Source of the DNA: Gnetum montanum
Lineage: Eukaryota > Streptophyta > Gnetopsida > Gnetales > Gnetaceae
Reading direction: 5' to 3'
NCBI GenBank assembly: GCA_015680685.1
Contig: MNCI01001903.1
Span: forward strand, 3,627-67,626
DNA length: 64,000 bases
Below, in pieces: positions 23,881 through 36,353 of this stretch; position 1 is the first letter of the stretch; each line of letters opens with the position of its first letter. The notes below the pieces were generated by a model. The model saw only the letters and a list, made by a program, of their open reading frames with translations. It was not told the origin of the DNA and did not search any database. A program made the translations under genes and the position numbers.

Positions 23881-26590
23881 GCTAAAGATAGGTGGCTTTT
23901 CATAAATCTCAAACATAGAACAATCTGCACAATCTTTCAATATTCATCAACAAACTCCTTCCATTGAACAATCTGCATAAGCTAAGATAGAGGCAACACC
24001 AACTCCTAAATAAGGAAAATACCTCATGCTATTACCAGAATGCCCCCAATTCATGCAAGAAGAGTCCATCATATCCACAATCATTGAGGAATTGAATTTT
24101 GGACCATTCATGGAGTTTGCTCCTGAGAGTGTCAAATTCCAACTTCAAGCCTCTCCTCTATAGTTCACTCTCTCATGTAATGTTAAATAGTACTTAGGAG
24201 AGGTGTACTAATTTTAGAGAAATAAGAAAGATAATGCAACTATTAAGATTGGGGGAGTCTCAATGCCTTATTTTTTAGAAGTCATTGCAAAGGCACTTAA
24301 CATTCCCAATGTTGGAAGAAATGTAGCGAATATATCAACCAAATTTAACACAGATGTAAAGAAGATATGGCTATAGAGAGCCCACAGAAAAGAAGACAAG
24401 GATTATAGTGAATTAATTGTTGAAAAAGTTCTATTTCAAGATTGGGACTTATCACTTGTTTCCAACTAAGAGTCTCAACAAGATTTTCACATATGTTGCC
24501 AGAGGAAGTGTAATTATAATGGAAAAATTTAATGTAAACATAGCACATATAATCTTCCTAGAAAGCCAAAGAGGGTTTAAAAAAAATAAGGTAGGAAATC
24601 TCACATTATCATTCCCTTACCTAATAAGAAAGTTGTACAAACAACTAGGGATTCTAGGACATACAAATGATGTCTTCTAAAATGCCTAGAATGCATCCTA
24701 TGTTGAGATGTTCAAGCTAGTGCCACCAAAGAAAGATCAACTTGAGAATCCAACAAGCATTAAGGGAGTAGTAGGATTCACACTCACAAACAATATTCTA
24801 TCAATAGGATAGAAAGAATACATAGGACCCACTAGATCAATGCCTGCTGATGATAGACCTAAATAGAGAAGTCCAACTGCACAACAGGATTATAAACCTT
24901 TAATGAGTTACTTACAAAAAATAGTAGAAACTATTAGCTAGGGAGTAAGAAAAGGTTATGCTCTATATAGAACAAGGAATAAATCCATAAGACCTAAAAT
25001 ATCAATAGGGCCTACTAATGGATAGGTATCTCTATAGGTGGGAGAGGATGATGACTAGGTGCAACAGATCTTAGAGAACGTTGCATCTTTCCAAGTGATA
25101 TTAGAAACCAGAGAAGAAGCCATAATAGTGATCATGTAACACTAGGATGTAGCAGGAGTAGTAGAAGTGATCACTTATAGTATCAAGAAATCCTTTAATG
25201 TTTCCATTATGCCACTGATAAATATTACTAGACCTAGAGACATGCAAATGTTAGCTGGAACATTGATGACCCAAGTAGAGCATGAGGATGCCCTTGATCG
25301 ACTACTATAGATAGGCTAAGTTATGCAAAATATTTTTGATATCCCTAGTGATATTACTACAGTGTAGTTGGATCTTATCTCAACAAAGGATAAATTGGTC
25401 ATGGTCAAAATAAGAGTAGAACATGCAAAGAACAAAGTGCAATGGTTGCAAGCTAACTTAGTAGCTTTAAATGCATAAAGAAGATACCTTGCATAGTACA
25501 TAGCACCAGACCAGTTACAACAATTCAAAATGGAAAAGGTAAGGTAGTTGATAGCCTAGAACATCCAAGTGGAGATGGAGAAGGAGAAAGCAATTTGGAA
25601 CATATCTATGGTTTAAGCACAGACCTATGCACATGCCAAAGCCATTATTTCCTTGGAAGAAGAGAATAAGAAGCTTGCTGATAATAACACAAGGTTGATA
25701 AATATAAAAAAGTAGAAGTATGTTCTTGAGGAAAGGATTCATCAACTACGAGAACAATTCATCTGAGCCAACCAAGACATGAAGAAATTGGCCAAAGAAA
25801 ATTGTACCCTATCAATGGAAGAAGTCTATGCAATCTGCCAATAGCCAACAATTGAAATAAGTGCATGGAAAATGAGGTTAAAAATCATGAAAGGCTCAAG
25901 GAGCACTTTAGAGTTGAGGTGGGCATGTATAAGCAAATTAATGAGAAAGAAATCTAGATGGCTAAAGCCAAAATTAGTTCATTCACAACATAGACACCAA
26001 ACTGGCAACCAATTCTAGATAGCCTTACCCATGTCCACCAAACTAAAGTGAAAAATAAAAAATTGCAAATAGAAGATCTTACACAAGTCATGGGGTTAGA
26101 AAATCTTTGGTACACTAACCTAGCCATGTTGATAGTAGGAAGTCCAAAAAATGAACTTGAGAAATAGGTAGTGACAATTTATCCAATGGATGAAAAGGAG
26201 TTTGCAGATCAAAAGGATGCATAGTAAAAATTACATGTTTCAAACTTTGAGCTTGAAGTAGTTAAAGTTAGCTACCAAGGATAAAAGGATGGAGCAAAAA
26301 AATTGGCTCATTGAGTGAATGACTATCAATAATTAAAAAATCTAGCCAAGGTATTTGAAGAAGAAAGACAACAGTTTGTGGCCTGGTATGTTAAAGCAAA
26401 TAAGATGTTCCCATAACTACCATGCACATGGGAGGTACCAACGTCATCAAAAATCATAGAATTTGCATGGATAGTACATGATCCTTGGTTAGAAAAAGAA
26501 AATATTCGGGCACTCCTCTATAGATATCAATTCCAGACACTTGATGATAAAGGAAAGAAGCTGATGGAAGACTTACCACTACTAGGAACT
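23880..26590 (+). pseudogene. Unknown accessory ORF of A2 with coiled coil, decayed
   Basis: Not recognised. Around 24250 it reads DNATIKIGGVSMPYFLEVIA, then KALNIPNVGRNVANISTKF and SELIVEKVLFQDWDLSLVSN, a compact domain with no family I can name. From about 25200 to 26350 it becomes Lys/Glu/Gln-rich with heptad character (for example AIISLEEENKKLADNNTRLI). Near 26410-26590 comes IIEFAWIVHDPWLEKENIRA and a run to LLYRYQF. Many in-frame TAGs. It is in sense orientation, downstream of where pol would be. Confidence 0.5.
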
Positions 26591-26781
26591 TAAAGGTTAC
26601 ATCAAGCTATTTTATTTTATTTTGTTTTCAAATATGTCAATTTTGTTAAAACACCACTCAAACCACAATGTGGCATTCAGAGTCAAGTATATAGGTAGTT
26701 ATGTTAGGTTGAGTACACCTCCCAATTTTATAAAGGACTCTATCCTCCTTTTGTTTTAACTCAAGGCCAACTTTCTAGTTA

Positions 26782-26793
26782 GTTGTGGGGGTA
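26782..26793 (+). other. A2 polypurine tract
   Basis: GTTGTGGGGGTA immediately before the 3' LTR, nearly identical to that of A1. Confidence 0.75.
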
Positions 26794-27704
26794 TGATAAA
26801 ACTAATTTTGACCAACCATAATATTGTATTTATGACATCACATCAATAATATTATAGCTTCGATATCATAGTCCATCCTACATCATCATTGATACAATGT
26901 ATTGGAAATTGTGTAGTCTTATAAATATCAACACTTGGTTGTATTAGTAACAACTTTATTTCATCCCTTAGCAAAACTCTTGCAGTTTTTTTCTTAGTTA
27001 GACTTAGTGATAGAGTGAATGGTTGTAGTGTGGTGTTAAACAGTTGTACAACATCTTTATTTGACTGGATTGTACTTGGAAATAGTTCATGAATAGAAAT
27101 AAAGATTGAGATTTTTTTCCACCATTGCAGCATCCACTTAGTTCTTTTATTTTACCTAGCTAATTTCTTACTTAGTTTAATTTTCATGTTTACTTTAGCT
27201 TAGTTCTTTACATTTCTAAAGTACTTTACTTTTCATGCTCATTAGTAAGGAAAAATAAGTATAGTTGGTTTTGAATGTTAAGTGTAATTGTTTGATAACC
27301 CAGTAGTGATTTCACTTGATTCACTCATTAGTGAACTTACTTAGTAATCCAAATAATGATTACATGAGCCCAGGATGTGTATGGTAAACCAAGAATGGAT
27401 GCTCATCACCATAAGAAAGAGTAGAATTACATTTTTGTTATTACTTAGACTTAGAGTTTATCTTCACTTTTATCATGGAAGTAATTAGGATTAAATCAAG
27501 CCAACAACATCAACATATCATGTGCTTTACTTATGGTTAAAACATACACTTGCACTTCACTAACTTGAAGTGGGAAGACAACAATCTCAAACCTACAATC
27601 AACTCCTAGCATACTTACATTATCTATCCATGAATTATGATATGGTCCTATGCATGCACTCATGACTTGTATGGTGGTGTGTTGGGATACCCTACCATTC
27701 ATCA
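26794..27704 (+). repeat. 3' LTR of A2
   Basis: Begins TGATAAAACT and ends CTACCATTCATCA; followed by the TSD TAGAT (27705-27709). Confidence 0.92.
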
Positions 27705-27709
27705 TAGAT
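27705..27709. other. Right target site duplication of A2 (TAGAT)
   Basis: Identical to 18535-18539. Confidence 0.9.
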
Positions 27710-27769
27710 AATACTTTGAAAATCTCATAATTTTTTTAAAAAGACCATCCTAAAGTTAAATTTTATACC

Positions 27770-29332
27770 AAAATTCTAAAATAAAATTCACAAGATTGAG
27801 TACCATCAACCACATTGCTTACTCAAGCCTTCTTCATGAACCAAATGATGTTCAAGAAGCCTTAAAATTGATAGTACAAAAATAGACCATGAAGAAAGAA
27901 TATAATGCTATTATGAAGTTGAGATGCTAAAAGGTAAGAAGGTAATATATACTAAATTGATTTGTAAAAATAGAATTTAATGAAAAGAATAAAGTTACAA
28001 CCTATAAGGCTAGGTTAGTTGCAAGAGGATTCAAGTAAAATAAATTTGTTGACTATGATGAGATTTTTGCTTTTGTAGCAAGATTTGAAATTATCAAATT
28101 CATCATATTCATTGTTGTACATTATAACATTAAAATTCATCAAATTCATGTAAATTTAACATTCCTAAATAGCTACTTAGTAAAGGAAGTCTACATTGAA
28201 AAACCTAAAGGCTTTATTATCAAAGGAGAAGAGAGAAAAGTATGCAAACTAATCAAAGTTCTTTATGAATTGAAGTACGTATTGAAAGTTTAGTTTTATA
28301 AAATAAAGAAATATTTATTAAAGGATAGATGTAAATCTTACATATTTAATCCCACGCTTTGCAACAAACATGCTAAAAAGGATTTCATCTTCATTTCACT
28401 TTATGTTGATGATTTAGTATTTTTTGAAACTACTAAAAATTTGGCTATTACGTTAAGAAAATAATAGGATGAAAGAATTTTAAATGAATAACTTGGACTT
28501 TCTTGGATGATTTTTTGACATTCAAGTATGTTAATATGATGATTATTTAAAATTTCATCAAACTAAATATGTTTAGTCAATAATTGAAAAATATGGCATG
28601 AATGAAGAGAATATTGTTTCAAAACCATTACTTCAAGATTAAAACCTCAATTTGAAAAATTAGTTCTTTATTATTTTCATTGTACTATAAAAGAATAATT
28701 AGTTCTTTAATATTTTCATGTCAAAGTAGGCCTAATATAGAGTTGATCACTTCCTATCTTTTGTGATTTATGTAAGAACATAGAACATCTCATCTTCATC
28801 TTCTCAAGCATGTACTCAAATATATTAAAGGTACATATGATTTTGAGCTGAATTTTGTAAAAGAAATTGAAAATTTCATGCATATATTAAGATGCGAATT
28901 GAGAAGATCACATTAATAATAAGAAATACACTTTGGATGCTTTTATTTTTCATGAACAAAATTCAATATTTAAGAGGTAAGAAAGCAAAGTTTAGTTAAT
29001 TAATCTTCATGGGAGGCTAAATTTGTGTTAATAGTTGAGTGTCTTCAACACATTTTATGGCTCAAAAGCTACTTTCTCACATTGGATTTGAGGTACGCAC
29101 TTGTATTAATTTATTTAACAATTATATAGCAACAATAGATCTCTTAAAAGAACATGTTTTTCATAAGAAGTCAAAGCACATTAGCCTTAAGTATTATTTG
29201 ATAAAAGATGAAGTTATAGAAGGAATTTCCAAGGCACCATATTTGGAGACCAAATACCACCTCATAGACATATTTACCAAGTCCATTCATATTAATATCA
29301 TTTCTTGCTTACATGTCAATTGGACATTACAT
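27770..29332 (+). pseudogene. Copia reverse transcriptase and RNase H of C1, decayed
   Basis: Segments in order: EPNDVQEALKLIVQK, YKARLVARGFK, VYIEKPKGFIIKGEERKVCK, then LYVDDLVFF (the copia YVDD active site, near 28395-28425). The RNase H end reads KHISLKYYLIKDEVIEG and LIDIFTKSIH (29160-29300), the usual 'KHI..kyH.ird.v..g...ADiftK' tail. Frameshifts and stops occur throughout. It belongs to C1, continuing right of the A2 insertion. Confidence 0.8.
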
Positions 29333-29346
29333 ATTAAAGGAGGAAC
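29333..29346 (+). other. C1 polypurine tract
   Basis: ATTAAAGGAGGAAC directly before the LTR start TGTTAGTGTAG. Confidence 0.65.
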
Positions 29347-31077
29347 TGTTAGTGTAGTGTGAATGGCATGTGCTATCTCATGTATTTTATATATTTCTTT
29401 TGTTTCAAGTTAATTGTATGGTCACTTTTATGTTTTTAATATTCTTTTATTCGAAGTATTTTATGTTCATTTTTCAAACATTAAGTCTTAAAAGGCATTG
29501 TATTCAAACTATCTTAATTTGAAGGAATTCCAAAAATTTCTTGAGCTTATCTTAAGGTATCTTTACATGTTCATATATTTCTCTCTCATTTTCTTACAAT
29601 CTCATTCCATTTCATATTTTTCATTCATTATCCCATTCTTGCATTTGTTTTACTTCATAGTTATCAAAAATGAGAAATAGAGCAACATGACAGCAACAAA
29701 AATGAGATGAAAAATGTTTGAATGAAAGGTTGTTGATGTAAAAGTATTTACAAATTTTGGTAATATTATATATAATTTTAAATATGTTTATGTTAAAAAT
29801 GCATTAGGATTAAAAATATTTGGATAAGAATAAAAGAAAATTGTATTTATGTTAACATTGAACTTATTAGACTATTCAATTCTATTTATTTTTAAAATTT
29901 TAGATGATATTTAATTTCATAAACTTAGAAAACCTTTGAACTTGGTTGCAACAATTAACACCAAAAGAAACCATGATTTGAAAATGGTTTTTGTTGTAGA
30001 AACATAAAAAGCAAAATATTCCAAATCTTCATATTTCTAGCAACTAGGATTGACCTTCATTTACATTTCATTTTCATAACAATATGACATATCTCATACA
30101 TATTTTGATCATTTTTGCTTAATCTCTATTAGATTTTATATACTTCATAACATTTACATCATTTTTTATGCTTCATTGAAGTTACAATTTTGACCAAATT
30201 ATCACGAACTATACCTTTTGAATTCTTGTTTGGGATTTTGAATCATGTTTCTTAAAAATATTTTGAAATTTATTATTAATAATTTATACACTTGGATTTC
30301 TATAGGAATCTTTAATTATAGTTTTAATTACCATGATTCTTAAATAATTTTTGCAAATACATGCATGATCCAAAGTTTCATCAATCCAAATTATTCAATT
30401 CCACAATTCTATAATTCTAAATCTCATCAAACATAAATCATTTTATATTTAAATTGAAGTAAAACTCAAGCTTTTATATCAAATTTGTTTCATCTTCCAA
30501 CCCTAAGTTCATCATTTCATTAAATCTCTAATCTTTGAATATAAAATTCAATCCATTTCACTCAAAAAATTAATAAATTTATATTTGTTTCATTATGAGC
30601 ATACTAAATTCAAATTCTAAGTAAAATAATATCAAAGTTCATCAAAACATGCAAAAAATTTGAAGTCAGTGGATTGTTTGGAGACCACCAATCCACTGAC
30701 TTCCAATAATAGAAAAGAAACATTGTAGGTGCTTATTGCCTCTTACAGTCTTCAAAAATACAATACAATTTGATTTAGCTTCATTGTTATTGCCACTTAT
30801 CAATCAATGTAATCTAGTACAATAAGGTCTATTAAAAACTAGAGTATAGTGTAGTAGTTATTACCTCCAATAATGTCTATCAACAAGAAATTAAAAAAGG
30901 TATCCCTCCAAGTTCCCCCCTAACCATCAACAAGAAGTTAAAAAAGCTATCCCTATAGGTTCCTCCCCACCCATCTCAAGCAATAAGCTTATTTTTTCAT
31001 TCTCAAGCAATAAGCTCATATTTTCAAATTAAAAAAAAAATAAAAAATTTCTACAAGCTTTTGTTATGCTTCTAACA
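29347..31077 (+). repeat. 3' LTR of C1, with extra sequence
   Basis: Begins TGTTAGTGTAG; ends near TCTAACA. It is about 640 bp longer than the 5' LTR. Roughly 29650-30045 has no counterpart in 16629-17721 and may be a later insertion. A short local duplication (CATCAACAAGAAGTTAAAAA-like, 30885-30950) adds to the length. Confidence 0.65.
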
Positions 31078-31929
31078 TGTAGAGCAAGATTATCTCCTAT
31101 GATAATCCTATAAATATGTGTATGAGAGAAATTGAGACTTTATCATATTATTCATTGTATATATTAGATACACTTGGTATATATAGCATAAAATTGGAAT
31201 CCATTTTCAAGGTAATGTGCTAAAGTAATTAACATAGTTTTAAAAAAAATTAAAAGTGACTTTACATCAATATTCTGCTTTTTCATAAATGTTGTGTAGA
31301 CATAGTTCAAAAAAATCACACAAATACATATATGTTGTCTATACTCAATTTAATCACTCTTGCATCATTTGCATGGTTATTTGTGCATACTAGATTTTAT
31401 ATCATCTCTTTATTTCTATTTTAAAATAATGTTAAGCCATCCTTGCTTTGACAATTTGTATCTTCAGTTGAAGAGATATAGATACTCTAAAATGTAATTC
31501 TACTTGATCATGACTTTCTCCTCTAATCTTTTATCAGTTAAAATTTTTTATTTTATTAATTTTTTTCAAAAAGAATTAAAGATTATTTCATCAGATTGAA
31601 TGCATCTTTAAGAAATTAAGATAATTTAATACCATTATAACTTGTGAGTTTATGGTTTAGGTTAAATATTGACACGATACTTCAGTTTCAATAGGTGTAA
31701 CATTCCACTTTCTAAGAGTAAGATATCATGTCATGTTTGTGATTTGACTTTAAATTCACCCAATAAAAAAATTTATTAAATCTTTTCCATTTCTTTAACC
31801 ATCTTGTTGAAGGCCTATTTTCCAAATAGTACATCTATACAAAACTATTAGTTGAATAACTAAGAAAAAAGGTTAATTTTTGATTCTCCATGCCTATATA
31901 TGTTTTTTGTTATATTTATTCTTAAGAGA
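31078..31929. other. AT-rich stretch between C1 and T1, nothing recognised
   Basis: No domain, LTR edge or gene was recognised. It may include the eroded 3' part of T1, whose integrase should lie here. Confidence 0.4.
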
Positions 31930-32410
31930 AAACATAGTTTTCATTCTAAATGCTAAGGCTAATGTGGCTAATGTGCCGACAATGGCATTCTCATTGCGGG
32001 GAATGTGTTGGATATATATGGTTGTAAATTGTTTGAGCAAGTGCTTTGCCAAATTGCAACAAGGTTGTAAGTGTTGTGCTTTGCAAGCGTAAACCTCTAT
32101 GACTTGGTTAATGACTAACTACAAATCACCTCGGATTGCTAGGTTTTGAATTCCTAGGTTGTGGGTTGCTAAGACACCTCTAAGGATACCTTCATACTCT
32201 ACTACATTGTTAGTTCAAGGAAATGCAAAGTAATAAGAAAAGGGTCAGATCTCCCTGGAGGAAAATGTGATTATAGTAGCAGCACTACCCCCTTGAGAGG
32301 TTGAAGCACTGTCAAAGTGTAAGATTGTCTTAAAGTTAGTAGGCACTTGGCTTATGTTGCTAACATGCTCATCTGGAAATTCTAGATCTATTGTTGCTTG
32401 ATCATTTATT
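31930..32410 (-). pseudogene. T1 second (cellular-type) RNase H, decayed
   Basis: TILHFDSASTSQGGSAATII, then TNNVVEYEGILRGVLATHNL, LVINQV and HIPRNENAIVGTLATLALAF match the D-G-[AS], NN.AEY, GDS.L and hVpR..N..AD.LA motifs of plant RNase HI-like domains. The last Asp (AD) is replaced. This extra domain after the gypsy RNase H is the hallmark of Tat-lineage elements. Confidence 0.78.
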
Positions 32411-32499
32411 AGTGAAGCTGTGAGTTGTGTGGCTATTTCTTGACCTTTAGTTGATTCTTGTGCTATGTAGCGCAAGTCAAACTCCACAGTTATTGCTTT

Positions 32500-34098
32500 C
32501 CACCATGCAATTTGACTACTTTCATAAATTTTTATGATTATTGCTCAAAGTACATTGCTCTTGTCGATGATGTTTACTTAGCTACAGAAAAGATAGTGTC
32601 TCCACTTCTTAAGTGTAAAGACTAAGGTAAGGCAATTCTTTTCCACATCATTGTATTTAGCTTCATGGGCCACCAATGCATTTCTTAGGTAGTATATAGG
32701 GACCTTTGAGCCATTGTCTCACTTTTGGCAAAGCAGAGAGGCGATGGACATGTTGGAGGTTGCAAGGTAGATGTAGAATGGTTTATCTCCTTGTAGAGGA
32801 TAGACTATAGGAAGTTGAACTAGCTCTTATTTAAGGTTGTCAAATGCCTCTTGGCATTGAGCTATCCACTCAAAGTGAACCCCATTTTTGAGTAGATGTT
32901 GCATTGGCTGCAACTTGTCAATTAATTGGGCGATAAACCTACAAATGAATTGTAGTCTACCTTGTAACCCATGTAGCTCCTTAAGGTTAGTTGATGGTGC
33001 TAAGTTGATGATGGATTTAACCTTATCAGGATCTATGTGTATGCCTACTTCTGATACTATGAAACCTAGCATGTGATCCCTTTCGACACCGAAGAAATAC
33101 TTCTTAGGATTCAATCTAAGGTCATGTCTTAGGCAACATTTGAGTACATGTCTAAGTCATCTACATGGTCATGTGTTGCCTTGGACTTAACTGCTATGTT
33201 GTCAACATAGTCATTAAGCAAGTCTAGCAAATAATTGTTGAAGATGTATGTCATAGCTTGTTGATAAGTTGCTCCTGTGTTCTTTACTTTGAAAGGCATC
33301 ATTGTCTAGTAGAACGTACCCCAAGGAGTCATGAAGGTAGTATTGAGTTGGTTCTCTAGGTTGATCTAAATCTAGTTATAACTAGAGAACCTCTCCATAA
33401 AGGACAATAAGGCATGGATAGCTGTAGTATCAACCAGTTGATCAATACTAGGCAACGGGAAGTTGACTTTAATGGTTGCCTTGTTTCGGTCCCGAAAGTC
33501 TATGCAAATGCGTATGCTCCCATTTTTGTTAGGTACAACTATGATGTTAGAGACCTAGTCTACATAGTCAACGACCTAGATGAAACTAGCTTTGTAAAGC
33601 TTAGTGATTTCATCACGAACTATCAACGTCACCTCAGGACTAACCTTGTAGGTTTTCTTCTTGACTAGTTTTATGCGAGGATCGAGGATTATATTGTGCT
33701 ACACTATGCCAAGATCTAGGCCTGGCATATCTTCATAAGACCATGCAAATTCCTTGATATTATCATTGAGGACTTTGGCAATTCTTTGGACATGTTGAGG
33801 CTATAACAAGGAACTAAGTTTTAGTGTTTTCATCTCACCACTAAGTGTTGTCATAAGGACTTCAACAAGGGGATCCTCAATGACATCACTTGCCTCTAGG
33901 TCTAGAACTTTGACTAGATGGTTTGGCCAATCTAGCAGTGTCTTTACAAATGCAATATGTTCATCACAAGCTCAAGGCTCAAGGTCTAGGCATTTGGTAT
34001 CGATGTATCATGTGAGGTCATCATGTGGCCTAGTGAAAACCAAAGGTGAACGAGGGTGCCTGCACATGCTCATGTTGTAATCCTGCCAAGTATTTTGC
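32500..34098 (-). pseudogene. T1 reverse transcriptase and first RNase H, decayed
   Basis: Fragments run SNIIVVPNKNGSIRICIDFR, then NKATIKVNFPLPSIDQLVDT, ALLSFME, and an active site LLNDYVDN (YVDD with the last D to N, near 33205-33230). MNPKKYFFGVERDHMLGFIV (33114 down) is the thumb 'kc.fgv....LGf.vs.rGi..dp.K'. The linker HFEWIAQCQEAFDNLK leads into gypsy RNase H (32500-32820, poorly preserved). Upstream, a DW...LE.sDV.EDPL segment precedes the RT as in T2. Confidence 0.85.
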
Positions 34099-34258
34099 AA
34101 AATAACCAAAAGGAACATCAAGCCATACCTATCTTAGATGAAGTCAAAATGCATAAAATAAGGAAAGAAATGCAGTGAAAATTCACCTAATTGTGCAAAT
34201 GTGAACTTAGAGAAGCAAGTATGTAGGCTAGTTTTGGGCCTTGACAAGTTGTGGGGTG

Positions 34259-34378
34259 CCAGTTTAAGGTCATAGTGGACCATGGTTTTTCAGTTTAAGT
34301 TCATAACAGACCATGATTTACTAGTTTAAGGTCGTAGCGGATCATGGTTTTCCAATTTAAGGTTGTAGCAGACATTGG
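34259..34378. repeat. Four imperfect ~30-bp tandem repeats on the RT side of the T1 insert
   Basis: On the minus strand the unit is close to GACCTTAAACTRGTAAATCA with GGTCYGCTA preceding it. It is related to the GGCC repeats on the protease side (40270-40552) and to those in T2. Confidence 0.7.
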
Positions 34379-36353
34379 TTTGCACAAACTGCATTGGCTT
34401 AAGTAGGGTTGGGAGTGCTTGGAACATGGAGTCAAGCTAGGCATTTATTGGACAATCATAAAAATTCAAAAAAATTTCTAAGTCTAGGAACTGCCAGAAA
34501 AAGTTTGAAAATTTTCTAACTCTGGCTACTCTGATCACCCCTTGTTACGCTTGGCCCCTTACTACACTTAGGAAAAAACTTGGAAAATTTTCCTAAGCAT
34601 GGGATGTTGTCTTGGTAGGTAGCACATTTAATTACCCTGGGAGGGTATATATGTGTGTTTCACCATGGTCAAATTGTCATTTTCCAAAGTGAAAATAAGA
34701 ATTCATAGAGTGTAGCATGGTTGGAGCAAGGAGTGGAAGCTAGAGCATAGCGATTAGATCATTATAGACAAGCTGAAGTGAATGTCAGCACCCTAGTCTT
34801 GTCAACATGGATGAGGGAGAGCAAGCACTATGATGTCTACCTTGGGCATGCATGGAGGAATAGAGGGAGCCATCGTTTGCTAGGTACCCTGCTGTACTCT
34901 ACACTTTTTGCATATTTTTTTCTTTGTACCTCCTTTGCTTTGTCTTATGTTGGGGTTTGAGACTTGGGGCGGCTTGCCTTGATAGGAATCACTGTCACTG
35001 TGGCTAGGGAGAGAGGACACATTTGTGGGTGATGGATTTTGCTTTGTGCATTTTTTCTTCTTTCCTCCTTGTGGGAGTGCACTATGTGGGCATGGGTGAT
35101 TGGATTCCATGGCTGTGTGGGGCATTGTGGAATCAGCAAAAATGAGGGCTTTGTGGCCATGGCCAAGGAAAGGGGGGAAGGGAAAAAATAAGGGCTTTAT
35201 GGCCATGACTAAGGCAACCACAACCTAGGAGTGAGGGTTCATGGGACACCCTTGTCCTTCTTTTCTTTTTTTATTTGTGGCATGTAGGGCGAAGGGCAAC
35301 AAGATGAGAACATGCTGGGGTATTTTCTTCCCATTTCAAGGTTTATATGGTCATGATGTAAGCAGGGGCAAGGGATGGAGATTCATTAGTGTAGGGATGC
35401 AAAGGGGACTACCTATTTTGTTCCCATGATCACGTGAGTGAAGGAATTAGGCTTTTGCGGTAGGGGAGGGTGAACGACATGGCCACAATGGCAGTGGCAG
35501 TGATGGGGGAGCAAGGGAGTGAGGAGATCCATGATAGGCCACAGCCATGGCGAATGCTTCAATGTGTTGTGCAGAGTGTAATGGGGTTGGGTGGTGTTGT
35601 GAAGGGGGCACGATGCCTAGGGCGTAGGCACAACGTAGTAGTGGGAGTGGTTTTTTTTTTTATTATTTTCTGAAAATTTTTCATTTGGGTGTTTTGGGGT
35701 TATGCTCTCAACCATTAGAATTTTTTTTTCAATTTTTCATGATTTAATGGCTATGCTTCCCAAGAAGCATAGCCAATAGTTAGAAAACATTTCTTGTTTT
35801 CTAGGGGGGGGAAGGGGGAAGGGGGCGGGGGCGGCGTGTTAACCCAAAGTTAGAATTTTTTCATGGACACCACGGGTTATGTTGCCTGAAGTTAGAAAAA
35901 ATTTGAAAATTTGCTGAGTGTAAAAATGAAGAATTTACTAAGTGTGAAAATAAAATTCCAAACACGAAAATGCTAAGTGTTAGAATGCAAAATGCTAAAA
36001 TTCCGCTTTTGAAACAAAATGCAATGTATACCAAAGCTTTGTCAAAATGCTAAATTTGTAGACCAAATATGTCAAGCATGCTAAAACATGTAAACTGGGA
36101 TGATGCACAACATGCGAATGTAAAGAAAAATGCTAATGCTACATTAGTGCTATACCACAGTGAACACTAGGCTTGTCAAATGTATGTATCAACATCTTAT
36201 GTCCATGGGGCCCACATGGGACCCTAAGGATATATTCTTTGCTAAGTTACGCTGCTCCATATTAACTTTGCTAATTTTTCTATGTGTAAGTTAGTGTATT
36301 TTGTGCATTCGATGTATATTAATGCCTTTTTTTTACTACTTTTGTGATCATAG
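34379..36353. other. T1 insert, upstream of the antisense gene; low coding content
   Basis: No domain recognised. The region is unusually G-rich on the plus strand around 34880-35830 and includes a G-run cluster. By position it should hold the promoter and first exon of the antisense gene (T2 equivalent 62470-63190), but that exon was not found. Confidence 0.4.
35804..35834 (+). other. G-run cluster, potential G-quadruplex
   Basis: Four runs of four or more G separated by AA or C within 31 bases, ~520 bp upstream of the FCP1-like exon of the antisense gene. Confidence 0.6.

Larger units (their letters stand above)
18540..27704 (+). mobile_element. Complete non-autonomous gypsy element A2 (9.2 kb), nested in C1
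   Basis: Both LTRs (913 and 911 bp), primer site, PPT and a 5-bp TSD are present, so both ends are certain. The interior holds gag, a decayed protease, a T-rich linker and an unknown coiled-coil ORF. RT, RNase H and integrase are absent, so A2 would have depended on another element. The LTR ends and the 3' non-coding blocks tie it to A1. Confidence 0.92.
16629..31077 (+). mobile_element. Ty1/copia element C1, internally deleted and split by A2
   Basis: A 5' LTR (16629-about 17721) is followed by a TGGTATTAAAGC primer site, about 0.8 kb of non-coding sequence, the nested gypsy element A2, then decayed copia RT and RNase H, a PPT and a 3' LTR starting 29347. Both LTRs begin TGTTAGTGT. Gag, protease and integrase are absent, so the copy was already deleted or was non-autonomous before A2 entered. 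C1 accounts for about 5.3 kb without A2. Confidence 0.78.

Noticed and set aside
34259-34378. CRISPR-like array
   Set aside because: Direct repeats are imperfect, without unique spacers of constant length, and lie in a plant retroelement.
35241-35673. Small plus-strand frames in the G-rich part of the T1 insert
   Set aside because: No similarity to T2 exons or to known proteins; base composition alone explains the open frames.
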